Origin: Paraphotobacterium marinum
GTDB taxonomy: Bacteria > Pseudomonadota > Gammaproteobacteria > Enterobacterales > Vibrionaceae
Assembly (NCBI RefSeq): GCF_002216855.1
Contig: NZ_CP022356.1
Location: 124,001-188,000, forward strand
Direction: 5' to 3'
Length of the DNA stretch: 64,000 nucleotides
Every line of letters starts with the position of its first letter. Within the stretch, counting starts at the first letter, position 1. Position numbers and translations under genes: made by a program. Of this stretch, positions 29,671 through 39,600 are shown in pieces. Under the pieces are notes generated by a model that saw nothing but the letters and a program-made list of their open reading frames with translations, made no database searches and was not told the origin of the DNA.

Positions 29671-30537
29671 ATGATGGATAAATTAAAATGTTTATTGAGT
29701 TTAAAATATATAAGTTTTTCCTTTATATTATTCATTTTTATGATCTTTAAAGAATCATCTAACACGGGATTACTACTAATTTCATTAGGTTTATTGTTGT
29801 TGGTTGGTCTTCCTCATGGCATTTTAGATCCTCTTATATTTTTTAGAGGGAAAATTAAATCTAAAAGCAAATTGCTCATCTTCATAGGTATTTATATTTT
29901 AGCAATTTTAATTTTCTTTTCATTCTGGTTTATTAATCCCATTTTTACATTAATTTTCTTCTTAATGATATCTTTTCAGCACTTTGGAATGGATTGGCTG
30001 CATTATAATGGCAAGTATTATTGTTTCATCAACCAATTTATTTTAGGAGGCTCAATCTTTTTTTTACCTTGTGTGTTATATCCTAATGAAGTCAGTGATT
30101 TTATTGTATCTCTAATAAATGTTCATTTCATTTATTTAAAAGAACTTGGTTTCTTTTGGATTTGTTTGAGCCTTTATATTGGATATATAACGAATAAACA
30201 TTATTTGTTAGATTTTTTTTTACTTTTCGCATCATTTTACTGTTTGGGTATTTTTTGGGGTTTTTTAGTTTATTTTTGTACTTTCCACAGTATAGGTCAC
30301 TATAAAAAAAATATCTCACACTTATTAGTAATGTTAAAAAAATTTAGATTTTTGCTGTTTTTTTTAATATTAACAACATACTTACTGATGATTTTTTTAG
30401 TCATGAATTTAGATATAAAAGATTTCAATGTTCTAAATATCATGAAAATTTCAATTTTTATTTTATCAGCTTTTACCATGCCACATTTTATAGTTATTAT
30501 GATTAGTGATAGAATAATAATTGATAACAAACAATAA
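29671..30537 (+). CDS. blh: Beta-carotene 15,15'-dioxygenase, Brp/Blh family
   Basis: An integral-membrane iron enzyme (288 residues) that cleaves beta-carotene into two retinals, the rhodopsin chromophore. Histidine motifs expected for iron binding are visible: GLPHGILDPLIF (about 48-59), SFQHFGMDWLHY, FCTFHSIGHYKKN and TMPHFIVI. Several membrane helices. Starts one base after the crtY stop, so it depends on the same transcript. No stop or frame problem. Confidence 0.92.
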   Translation: MMDKLKCLLSLKYISFSFILFIFMIFKESSNTGLLLISLGLLLLVGLPHGILDPLIFFRGKIKSKSKLLIFIGIYILAILIFFSFWFINPIFTLIFFLMISFQHFGMDWLHYNGKYYCFINQFILGGSIFFLPCVLYPNEVSDFIVSLINVHFIYLKELGFFWICLSLYIGYITNKHYLLDFFLLFASFYCLGIFWGFLVYFCTFHSIGHYKKNISHLLVMLKKFRFLLFFLILTTYLLMIFLVMNLDIKDFNVLNIMKISIFILSAFTMPHFIVIMISDRIIIDNKQ

Positions 30538-30927
30538 TTGATTACTTTTTTAAAAGTAACCCTATATAAATGATTAAATGCCTCATACTTCTTTTCTATT
30601 TTATAACAATTACAATTTGATCTTTTTTATAAAAAATATTAGTTATTGTATACTAAATTCTTAAACCTTAGTTCATGATAAAACAAGAGTTTTACAATAA
30701 CCAAATGCCATTAAGTTGTTTGAATAGAAAGAGTATTACATTAATTTTTTTATAAAAATTGAGTGAAGCGCTTGAAATAAATAAATAAAACCCAATATAT
30801 AAAATAGTGACAAGCTAAGTTAAAAAAAAGTTGACATGCATCACATTATTTGTTAGCTTGAAAGTATGTTGCTGCTCAGCAGGACATAAATAATTTAAAA
30901 TATTGCTTCATAGAAGGATAATAAAAT
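30538..30927. promoter_or_regulatory. Intergenic region blh / hsp20
   Basis: The left end has a palindrome TTACTTTTTTAAAAGTAA at 30542-30559 that may end the rhodopsin transcript. Nearer hsp20, TTGACA at 30831-30836 followed after 17 bases by TAGCTT could be a promoter. A small GCTG-CT-CAGC hairpin (30870-30882 region) lies in the leader. Between these I see only AT-rich sequence. Confidence 0.4.
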
Positions 30928-30930
30928 ATG
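30903..30930 (+). promoter_or_regulatory. Possible ROSE-like RNA thermometer, hsp20 copy 1
   Basis: TTGCTTC at 30903-30909 can pair with the ribosome site GAAGGA at 30913-30918, ten bases before the ATG. A UUGCU-type motif opposite the Shine-Dalgarno is the known signature of ROSE thermometers, which control many hsp20 genes. The stem is short here, so this is a suggestion only. The same sequence precedes copy 2 at 31431-31446. Confidence 0.4.
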
Positions 30931-31353
30931 AGAAACTTTAATGTAAACCCTTACTTTCGTTCATCTGTAGGATTTGATAACTTTTTAAATTCAGCGTTGA
31001 ACAGTCAAAAATCTAGCTCTTTACCTTATAACATTGTTAAAAAAAGTGACGATGACTATTCTATTTCACTCGCTTTAGCTGGTTGGAATGAAAGTGATTT
31101 AACAATCACAAAAGACAAAAACACACTAACGGTATCAGGTAAGTCTTCAAAAGAGCAAAAAGAAACCAATTATATGCATCGCGGTATATCAGAGCGTGAC
31201 TTTTCACTTGATTTTTCATTAGCAGACTACGTTAATGTTATTTCTGCAGATATGAAAGACGGCTTGTTGAATATCGAGTTACATCGTGAATTACCAGAAG
31301 CAGAAAAGCCTATGCAAATTTCAATTAACAATCAGGCTATCGAGTCAAAATAA
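30928..31353 (+). CDS. Small heat-shock protein Hsp20, copy 1
   Basis: A 141-residue alpha-crystallin-domain chaperone that holds unfolding proteins. Seen: FDNFLNSALNSQ N-terminal arm, LALAGWNESDLTI and NTLTVSGKSS in the crystallin domain, YMHRGISERDFSLDFSLADYV, and the C-terminal IxI anchor in PMQISINNQ. Resembles IbpA. It is one of two tandem copies 528 bases apart; the two proteins differ only at one internal position (Ala/Thr) and in the last four residues. Confidence 0.95.
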   Translation: MRNFNVNPYFRSSVGFDNFLNSALNSQKSSSLPYNIVKKSDDDYSISLALAGWNESDLTITKDKNTLTVSGKSSKEQKETNYMHRGISERDFSLDFSLADYVNVISADMKDGLLNIELHRELPEAEKPMQISINNQAIESK

Positions 31354-31455
31354 AACTCGATAAAGTCTACGCTCTGAAAAGGGCGTGCCCAAGAAATAAC
31401 GCTGCAAAGCAGGTTATAAAATTTAAAATATTGCTTCATAGAAGGATAATAAAAT

Positions 31456-31881
31456 ATGAGAAACTTTAATGTAAACCCTTACTTTCGTTCATCTGTAGGA
31501 TTTGATAACTTTTTAAATTCAGCGTTGAACAGTCAAAAATCTAGCTCTTTACCTTATAACATTGTTAAAAAAAGTGACGATGACTATTCTATTTCACTCG
31601 CTTTAGCTGGTTGGAATGAAAGTGATTTAACAATCACAAAAGACAAAAACACACTAACGGTATCAGGTAAGTCTTCAAAAGAGCAAAAAGAAACCAATTA
31701 TATGCATCGCGGTATATCAGAGCGTGACTTTTCACTTGATTTTTCATTAGCAGACTACGTTAATGTTATTTCTGCAGATATGAAAGACGGCTTGTTGAAT
31801 ATCGAGTTACATCGTGAATTACCAGAAACAGAAAAGCCTATGCAAATTTCAATTAACAATCAGGCTTTAGATTCCAAATAA
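31456..31881 (+). CDS. Small heat-shock protein Hsp20, copy 2
   Basis: Second tandem copy of the 141-residue alpha-crystallin chaperone. It keeps the same ribosome site, start and IxI motif, but ends ALDSK instead of AIESK and has Thr for Ala before EKPMQ. The gap between copies is 102 bases with no terminator, so both may share the promoter before copy 1. A strong terminator follows this copy. Confidence 0.95.
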   Translation: MRNFNVNPYFRSSVGFDNFLNSALNSQKSSSLPYNIVKKSDDDYSISLALAGWNESDLTITKDKNTLTVSGKSSKEQKETNYMHRGISERDFSLDFSLADYVNVISADMKDGLLNIELHRELPETEKPMQISINNQALDSK

Positions 31882-31891
31882 AGATACAGTT

Positions 31892-31916
31892 AGCCAGAGA
31901 AATCTGGCTTTATTTT
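31892..31916 (+). terminator. Rho-independent terminator after hsp20 pair
   Basis: AGCCAGA-GAAA-TCTGGCT (31892-31909), a 7-bp stem with a GNRA tetraloop, followed by a T-rich run, 11 bases after the stop. Confidence 0.85.
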
Positions 31917-32439
31917 ATATGATTTTATGGCGTAAAATTTTCTGTCGATAAATACCTTGTATATCATCTTGAAACGTGCGCAGAATCAAGCTTAGTTGCA
32001 TTTCTCTTTTTATCAAGCATACTTATTAAATCCAAAAAAATACTTCACTATATTTATCCATAAAAAAACTCAAAATGAGGGCTTCAAAAAAATGAATATA
32101 AATAAACAAGGAAAAATGAAAAAAATTCTAACACTTATACAGAGTGTAACTTTTCCTAAAATTTCATTTTAATTTTTTAAAAAATAGAAATATAATTAAA
32201 CAAATGATTTATTCCAGTTTTTTACAGTTAACCATATAGATTTTAACTTCCAGTTTTTACTGCTATGATAACAACCACGTTTGATAAAGTAGTAGTAATA
32301 GCAGTAGGTATCTTTTTCTTCTTAATTCATTTTTCCCGTAGATTCAATTGCAATAATCGGAAAATTTTTATAACGACATGATTCAATTTGAAACTTTATA
32401 AAAATAAATAACTAATAGCTCCTTTGTAAATATTATAGT
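31917..32439. other. Gene-poor stretch, possible decayed reading frame
   Basis: No ORF over about 60 codons. On the minus strand 32325-32400 reads RYKNFPIIAIESTGKMN and 32195-32285 reads KRGCYHSSKNWKLKSIW, each ending at a stop. The second looks protein-like and could be a decayed gene, perhaps a transposase, but I cannot name it. A repeated CCAGTTTTT(T)AC motif occurs at 32214 and 32250. Confidence 0.25.
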
Positions 32440-33030
32440 TTAAAAGGTATAATTTAAACCTATGTTCCAAGTATCAAACTTCATTGTTTTATGGTCATTT
32501 ATATTTTTTCTAAACTCTTCTCCATCAACATTTGTATAAGAAATTTCAGTAGATAATCCGTTTGTTATGTTATAACCGAGACCAATAGATTCGGTTGTAT
32601 TCCATTTTTTGAGGGATTCATTTAGATTATTGGATGCGATTGGTGATGTCACATCTACATTTTGACTGACATATGCCAATCCTACTTTACCAAATAAATA
32701 TAAACTCTCATTCATTTGCCATTGTAATCTCGCAACTACGGGTACATAAAAATTTGTTTTGTATTTAACACTAGAATTTGAATCGATCTGACCTTTTGGT
32801 GAATAGAAAAGTTTACCAAAACCAATTTCTGGTCCTAGTGATAAAGTATCTGATAAGGGAAACTTGTAACCTAAATAAATGTCGTGATTCAATCCACTTT
32901 TATTTTTAACTTTTTCACCATCTGTGAAGGAATAACCAAAATTACCGCCCACATAAAGGCCTGCTAATTTTGCAGAAGCTGTTCCAACCATACATGTCAT
33001 TAACGCTGTAAATAATAATATTTTTTTCAT
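32440..33030 (-). CDS. Outer-membrane beta-barrel protein, OmpW/OmpA-like fold
   Basis: The 196 residues start with signal peptide MKKILLFTALMTCMVGTASA and continue with an eight-strand-like barrel: GLYVGGNFGYSFTDG, HDIYLGYKFPLSD, SLGPEIGFGKLFY, SLYLFGKVGLAYVSQ, and terminal strand DTWNIGLNYTF ending in the outer-membrane Phe. It belongs to the opacity/OmpX/outer-membrane protein superfamily. Monocistronic. Function (adhesion, resistance or a small pore) cannot be told. Confidence 0.82.
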   Translation of the reverse strand: MKKILLFTALMTCMVGTASAKLAGLYVGGNFGYSFTDGEKVKNKSGLNHDIYLGYKFPLSDTLSLGPEIGFGKLFYSPKGQIDSNSSVKYKTNFYVPVVARLQWQMNESLYLFGKVGLAYVSQNVDVTSPIASNNLNESLKKWNTTESIGLGYNITNGLSTEISYTNVDGEEFRKNINDHKTMKFDTWNIGLNYTF

Positions 33031-33712
33031 AAATCTGCCTTTTCATAATAGTCATTTTAAAATTGTTGTGATTATTTTCTAAATTTAACAACAGTTACAT
33101 GATTGACGAGATAGTTAATAAAAAAAATCATAATGTGATATTAAGCACGATAATTTATATAAAATACATATATTGATACAATTCTGGGACGAATTTTATT
33201 ATTAGGGACAAATAAACCTTTGAATGGATAAAGACCTAAATCATTTAAAAAGACAAATAAAGCTCAATTATTAAAAAATAAGTAGTAATTGTTGTTTTGA
33301 TTTGAACTATAAAAATTAACATTTAGAATCTCAAAAACTGTATATAAAAAAGTAAAGAAAACGAAAAAAATAAATTAGATTATCTAATGTTTCATTAGTT
33401 TTTTTAGCTTAACTTATTTAAAAAATATTTTTATGATTAACCCCATAAATCTGAATTAATCATTAACATTTTTTATTTAGATAAAAAGCACACAGAATAT
33501 ACTTAGTGTGCATGCTCTATATGCTCATAAGTAGCATGGATAGTAAAGGGATGTAACTCACTCGCAAATAGACATGGTTTTTACTATAAAATCTAGCTTT
33601 TGGATTTTTTTCCAACATCTATAAATAGTAAAGAAAAATATAAAAATGTTTAGTTAATATTGAGATTTAAAATTAATATTTGGTTTAATTAATATACATC
33701 CAAGGAAAAAAA
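33031..33712. other. 682-base intergenic region
   Basis: AT-rich with no ORF I can support. GCACAC (33488-33493) and GTGTGC (33506-33511) form a small hairpin of unknown role. AAGGA just before 33713 is the ribosome site of the next gene. Nothing else stands out. Confidence 0.3.
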
Positions 33713-34639
33713 ATGAAACTCAATAACACAACAATAGGCGTTATAAATATTTCTCTAGCATATACTTTATGGGGATTAGGACCACTTTTTTATAAATTTT
33801 TAGAACATTTACCCACTTTCGAAATAGTCTCATTTAGAGTGGTGTGGTCTTTGTTTTTTTTGTTAGTAATTATATTAATGTCAAAAAAAATTAATACTAT
33901 TAAATCAATTATTTACAACAAAGAAAATATAAAATTTTTATCTATTACTTCCATTTTAATTTTTGTGAATTGGTTTACGTATATATGGGCTATAAAAAAC
34001 AATCATGTATTAGATGCAAGTTTAGGGTATTTTATAAACCCCATATTTTTTATATTTTTGAGCATGTTTTTTTTAAAAGAGAGATTAAATAAATTTCAAA
34101 TCATAGCTGTTACTACAGTGATTTTGGCTGTTTTATATCAAGTGCTTAAATTAGGATCGGTTCCATGGGTTGCGATTATATTAACGGTTAGCTTTGGATT
34201 TTATGCTCTTCTTAAAAAACAATCTACTATTGATTCACAAGCTGGTTTGTTGTTTGAAAATATCCTATTATTCCCCCTAACTTTCGGTTATTTGTTATTT
34301 GTTGACTCACAACCATCAGCAACTATGATCCATAACTCTATCATCTTAAATGTGTTCATTGTTCTTTCAGGAGTTATGACTACATTACCTCTAATATTTT
34401 TTAATAGAGCTACAACTAAATTAAATCTTTCAACTATTGGCTTTTTCCAATACATTAACCCAACCATATCTTTTTTTACTGGTATATTTTTATTTCATGA
34501 GTCTTTTAACTATGATCAATTCATAACCTTTTCTTTGATTTGGGCTGCTTTGGCTGTGATTTCCTTTGATTCAATATGGAGATTAAGAAAAGCACACCAA
34601 TTGATGAGTGTTTCTTGTAAGCCTTGTAACCAACAATAG
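33713..34639 (+). CDS. rarD: EamA/RarD-family permease (intact copy)
   Basis: A 308-residue, ten-helix inner-membrane protein of the drug/metabolite transporter superfamily. The N-terminal AYTLWGLGPLFYKFLEHLPTF (about 15-35) and the C-terminal FFQYINPTISFFTGIFLF are typical of RarD. The substrate of RarD proteins is unknown (chloramphenicol sensitivity phenotype in related proteins). A second rarD homologue at 41612 has been interrupted by a mobile element; this one is complete. AAGGA ribosome site. Confidence 0.85.
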   Translation: MKLNNTTIGVINISLAYTLWGLGPLFYKFLEHLPTFEIVSFRVVWSLFFLLVIILMSKKINTIKSIIYNKENIKFLSITSILIFVNWFTYIWAIKNNHVLDASLGYFINPIFFIFLSMFFLKERLNKFQIIAVTTVILAVLYQVLKLGSVPWVAIILTVSFGFYALLKKQSTIDSQAGLLFENILLFPLTFGYLLFVDSQPSATMIHNSIILNVFIVLSGVMTTLPLIFFNRATTKLNLSTIGFFQYINPTISFFTGIFLFHESFNYDQFITFSLIWAALAVISFDSIWRLRKAHQLMSVSCKPCNQQ

Positions 34640-34741
34640 CCCTAAAACAAACTGTTCTTGTAAGATAACTCAAGCCTCAGCTTTACTTATTTGGATAAAC
34701 ATTAAACGTTAAATATCCATAAATTTATAAAAAAAACCAAA

Positions 34742-34775
34742 AACAACCAAATAAACTATGGTTGTTTTATTTATT
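34742..34775 (+). terminator. Terminator after rarD copy 1
   Basis: AACAACCA (34742-34749) pairs with TGGTTGTT (34759-34766), followed by a T-rich tail. Confidence 0.65.
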
Positions 34776-34894
34776 GTAAAACATATCAATAAATTTAATT
34801 ATATTTAAATCTGTGCCGCACATATCTCATTATTTTTTTACATTTGTTATAAATTATTTGCTAAATTTTTAGTGTGTCTTTAATTTTTTGATAA

Positions 34895-36319
34895 ATGATG
34901 AAAAAAATAGTTAAAACCATATTACTTATTGTTATTGGTGTTTTTTTGGGAATATATATAACAAATAATTTTGACTCTTTTGACAAAAAGTCAGCTTCTT
35001 CATCAAATAAAAAACCAATATATTGGGTTGCTCCAATGGATCCTAATTACAAACGAGATAAACCAGGTAAGTCTCCAATGGGAATGGATCTTGTTCCCGT
35101 ATATAAAGAAAATACTCAAGAAGGCATATCTGTATCATCACAAGTTCAGCAAAATATTGGTGTACAAACTGAATTGGCTGAATATAGAAAGCTGAATATT
35201 GAAGTGAGTGGTCTAGGAGAAATAAGCAGTAACGAAAACTTAGTTAAGCACATCCACTCTTATGAAGATGGTTGGATTGAAAAACTCATGATTACAGAGC
35301 TAGGCCAATCTGTGAGTAAGAATCAGATTATTGGTTATTTATATTCACCAAAATTAAATGAGGCGCAGCAAGAACTTGTTTATGCCATTAAGACTAAAAA
35401 GTATGTTGAACAAACTCAAGCAAAGCTAAGTGCACTAGGATTTTCAAAAGAGCAAATTAATAGGATTAAGTCTACTAAAAAAGTTGAAAAACTCATTGAG
35501 ATTAGATCGCCATTAAAGGGTTTTATTACTGAATTAAAAGCGGAAGAGGGTATGTTTATTACGCCACAGGACAACCTCATGACAATCACAAACTTAGAAT
35601 CTGTCTGGTTAAATATTGAAATATTACCTTTTGATTTGAAATATATATCCTTAGGCAATAGAGTACAAGCAACGGATGTTTATACGAATCAAAAGTTTGA
35701 TGGAAATATAAGTTTTATTTCTCCTTATTCAGATCCAATAAAAAGGACGACCATTGCTCGGGTTGTTCTTAATAATCCAAATTATGTTTTAAAACCTAAT
35801 TTTCTTTTAGATGTAAAGATTATAAGTCAAAAGAAAATGAAAAGCTTAACAATTCCTTTATCCTCTGTAATTCGATTAGAAAATGTGAATTATGTTTTTG
35901 TTAAAGAAAAAAATCAATTTATTCCAAAAGAAGTTTTATTAGGGGATGAAAATTCAAAATATATCGAAGTATTAAAAGGTTTAAATAAAAAGGATAAAGT
36001 TGTGACATCATCTCTTTTTTTAATTGATTCTGCATCTGACCTAACCGCAAGTTTGAAAAGACTCTCATCAGAAAAAAAAGTGGAACAAAAGCAAGTCACT
36101 GAAACAGTCGGCGTTATTAAGAATATCAATAAAGAAAAAGGTTTTTTGGTTATTCGCCATGAAGCAATTAAGTCGCTAAATTGGCCGCCAATGACCATGA
36201 GGTTTTATTTAAGCAATATTTCAAAACTAGAACAATTTAAAAAAGGAGATGATATTAACTTTAGTTTTTACAAAACATCAAATGGCTACACTATTGATAA
36301 AATTACACTTTTAAAATAG
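34895..36319 (+). CDS. cusB: Copper RND efflux adaptor CusB fused to a CusF domain
   Basis: The 474-residue periplasmic adaptor links the RND pump to an outer-membrane channel. Domains: membrane anchor (residues 4-25), a heavy-metal-binding segment YWVAPMDPNYKRDKPGKSPMGMDLVPVY, then the alpha-hairpin/barrel body. An extra C-terminal CusF-like metal-binding barrel carries IRHEAIKSLNWPPMTMRF, where His, Trp and the MxM pair correspond to CusF Cu(I) ligands. Fused CusB-CusF proteins are known elsewhere. First of three genes, spaced 10 and 1 bases apart. Confidence 0.9.
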   Translation: MMKKIVKTILLIVIGVFLGIYITNNFDSFDKKSASSSNKKPIYWVAPMDPNYKRDKPGKSPMGMDLVPVYKENTQEGISVSSQVQQNIGVQTELAEYRKLNIEVSGLGEISSNENLVKHIHSYEDGWIEKLMITELGQSVSKNQIIGYLYSPKLNEAQQELVYAIKTKKYVEQTQAKLSALGFSKEQINRIKSTKKVEKLIEIRSPLKGFITELKAEEGMFITPQDNLMTITNLESVWLNIEILPFDLKYISLGNRVQATDVYTNQKFDGNISFISPYSDPIKRTTIARVVLNNPNYVLKPNFLLDVKIISQKKMKSLTIPLSSVIRLENVNYVFVKEKNQFIPKEVLLGDENSKYIEVLKGLNKKDKVVTSSLFLIDSASDLTASLKRLSSEKKVEQKQVTETVGVIKNINKEKGFLVIRHEAIKSLNWPPMTMRFYLSNISKLEQFKKGDDINFSFYKTSNGYTIDKITLLK

Positions 36320-36329
36320 GACGAACATT

Positions 36330-36677
36330 ATGCTTAAATTTTTTAATTATTTTTTATTTTTAATTTTGTTTCCTTTATCTACTATGTCATATGCTCATAG
36401 CCCTGAGCTTCATGAACAAGATGGCTCAATGCCACATAAAGAATATAAAGCCAGTGGCATCGTTAAATCAATCAATCAAAGAGAAATGTTGATTAAACAT
36501 GAGCCTATTAAAGAGTTGTCATGGCCAGAAATGGAGATGGTTTTTAAAATTTCTGAGCAAATTAGTTTAAGTGAACTTAAAGATATTAAAGTTGGTGATT
36601 TTATTAAATTCATGTTTTATGAAAAAAATGATGAATATATTATTACAGCTTTAAGAGAACATCCTATAAAGAAATAA
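36330..36677 (+). CDS. cusF: Periplasmic copper chaperone CusF
   Basis: A 115-residue protein with signal peptide ending SYA, then a CusF barrel. The Cu(I) site is IKHEPIKELSWPEMEMVF (His, Trp, MxM). It duplicates the CusF domain already at the C-terminus of the CusB above, so the operon encodes two chaperone modules. It hands copper to CusA/CusB. Confidence 0.88.
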   Translation: MLKFFNYFLFLILFPLSTMSYAHSPELHEQDGSMPHKEYKASGIVKSINQREMLIKHEPIKELSWPEMEMVFKISEQISLSELKDIKVGDFIKFMFYEKNDEYIITALREHPIKK

Positions 36678-36678
36678 A

Positions 36679-39600
36679 ATGATCAAGAGTATTATATATT
36701 GGTCTATTAAAAACAGATTAATTGTTTTAATCATTTCGTTTTTAATTACACTGCTTGGTTTATATTCTACATTAACATCAAATGTTGATGCGATTCCTGA
36801 TTTATCCGATACTCAGGTCATTGTAAAAACCTCTTTTCCAGGTCAAGCTCCTCAAGTAGTGGAAAATCAAATCACTTATCCACTATCTAATGCCATGCTG
36901 AAAGTTCCCGGAGCTAAAACTGTGAGAGGCTTTTCTTTTTTTGGTGATTCATATATATATATTTTATTTGATGAGGGAGTAGATCAATACTGGGCTAGGT
37001 CAAGAGTCTTAGAAGCCCTGTCTCAAATATCAAGTGAATTACCAAGTAATGCTAAAAGTCAATTAGGGCCTGATTCAACCGGTGTGGGTTGGATTTATCA
37101 GTATGCTTTGATTGATAAAACAAATCAATATGATCTATCTCAATTAACCAGTTTACAAAATTGGTTTTTAAAATATGAACTTCAAACCATCCCTAATGTT
37201 TCAGAGGTGGCCACTATAGGAGGGATGGTTAAACAATATCAAATTACTATAAACATAAATAAATTAAAGGCATACTCATTGAGGGTAAAAGATATAATTA
37301 CAGCCATTCAAGATTCAAATAATGAAGTAGGTGGTTCTGTTTTAGAAATGGCTGAATATGAATATATGATTCGTACCAATGGTTATCTTGAAAATAAAAA
37401 GGATATAGAAAATATCCCAATCATTTTAAATTCAAGCGGTAAAGCTATTTTATTAAAAGATATTGCAACTGTTAGTTTGGGTCCTGAAATGAGAAGGGGG
37501 GTTGCTGATCTCAATGGCGAAGGAGATTCTGTTGGCGCAGTGGTGGTCATGAGAGAGGGTAAAAATGCTTTAGCAACAATAAAAAACATAAAAAATAAAT
37601 TAGAAGAAATTAAAAAAAGTTTACCTAAAGGAGTCGAAATTATTACGACATATGATAGATCTTCTTTGATAATGGATACGATAGATAATTTAAAATTAAA
37701 GTTAATTGAAGAATTTATTATTGTGGTATTGGTTTGTTTTCTCTTTTTATTTCACATTCGTTCATCGTTTGTTATTTTAATAAGTTTACCTGTTGGAATA
37801 TTAATATCATTTATGCTTATGAAAGCACAAGGTATTAATGCCAATATCATGTCTTTAGGAGGTATAGCAATAGCTATTGGTGCAATGGTCGATGCGGCTA
37901 TTGTAATGATTGATAATTATCATAGACACCTAGAAATACAAAAAAATAAACAGATAAATCGATGGCAAGTTTTGGCAAAAGCTTCAAGTGAGGTAGGTGG
38001 CCCAATATTTTTTTCGTTACTCATCATGACGTTTAGCTTTTTACCGGTTTTTACTTTACAGGCACAAGAAGGTAAATTATTTTCACCTCTTGCGTTTACC
38101 AAAACATATGCAATGGCGGCTTCAGCTGGTTTAGCCATTACATTAGTTCCAGTTTTAATGGGATATTTAATCCGAGGTAAAATTATCTCTGAAAATAAAA
38201 ATCCAATCAATAGGTTTTTAGTTAATATCTATAATCCAATTCTAAGCTTTGTTTTGAACAATACAAAAAAAACAATACTTTTGTGTTTGGTTGTTCTTCT
38301 AACTGGTTTATATCCAATGAATAAATTGGGTTATGAATTTATACCAGATATTGATGAAGGTGATTTGATGTATATGCCGACCCTATCACCTGGTGTATCT
38401 ATCGGAAAAGCTCATCAAATATTACAACAATCAGATCGACTTATTAAATCGATACCTGAGGTTTCAACAGTATTTGGTAAAATTGGTCGAGCAGATACGG
38501 CGACAGATCCTGCACCATTAACCATGATTGAAACAATCATCCAGTTTAAACCTCGATCAGAGTGGCGAGCAGGGATGACACTAAAGAAAATTAGGATGGA
38601 ACTTGACAAAGTTGTTCAAATACCAGGAGTTACAAATGCTTGGGTTATGCCCATCAGAACCAGAATAGATATGTTAAGCACTGGCATTAAAACTCCATTA
38701 GGTATTAAGATTTTTAGCTCGAACCTTGATGAAATAGAATCAGTGGGAAAAGAGATACAATTATTATTAAAAAATATTCCAGAAACTTCATCTGTTTACT
38801 CTGAAAAAACAGATAGTGGGAAATATATAGATGTTAATATCAACAGAAAAAAAGCTGCGGATTTAGGATTTTCAATTTCTGAAATACAAGACATCATTGA
38901 AACATTAATTGGTGGAAAAAATGTTTCAGAGACTATTGAGGGAAGAGAGCGATACCCAATAAATATTAGAATTCCACAATCCGAGCGCGCAAGCCTTATT
39001 GATATCAAAAACTTGTCTTTTGTTAATGCTTTTGGAACTCGAGTACAGTTAAAAGAATTAGCGAGCATAACCATAAAAAATGGTCCTCCTATTATAAAAA
39101 CTGAAAATGGTCGATATATGGGATTAGTATTAGTCGATGTTAAGGGTGATATAGGAACATATATTGATATGGCTAAAAGAAAGCTAGATAACAATCTTTC
39201 TTTACCCGTTGGGACATTCTTAAATTTTTCAGGGCAGTATGAGTATTTGGAAAGAGCGACTGCTCAGTTAAAAATTGTAATCCCAGTGACCTTAATGATT
39301 ATTATTTTGTTGCTTTATCTAAGTTTTAGAAATATGAAAGATATTTTATTGATAGTTTTATCTTTGCCCTTATCGATTATAGGTGGTCTCTGGCTAATTT
39401 ATTTACTTAATTACAATTTTTCAATTGCAATCGGTGTAGGTTTTATTGCATTAGCAGGGGTATCAGTTGAAATTGGGGTGTTAATGATTGTTTATATTAA
39501 TCAAGAGCTTAAAAGGGTAAAAGAACAAAACATCAAACTCACAAAAGAAGCAATCAAGCTTGGTGCACTTATGAGAATTAGACCTATTGTCATGACGGTT

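Larger units (their letters stand above)
30892..31867 (+). repeat. Tandem duplication carrying hsp20
   Basis: Positions 30892-31339 and 31420-31867 (448 bases each, offset 528) are identical apart from one base that I can see (GCA versus ACA near the end of the gene). The repeat covers the ribosome site and nearly the whole gene. Outside it the leaders keep only a related hairpin (GCTGCTCAGCAGG versus GCTGCAAAGCAGG) and the last codons differ. Confidence 0.93.

Noticed and set aside
33488-33511. GCACAC/GTGTGC hairpin as a terminator
   Set aside because: No T-run on either side and no gene close enough on either strand.
37920-39194. Leftward ORFs inside cusA
   Set aside because: Antisense shadows of a 1045-codon RND gene; composition follows the reverse complement of cusA codons.
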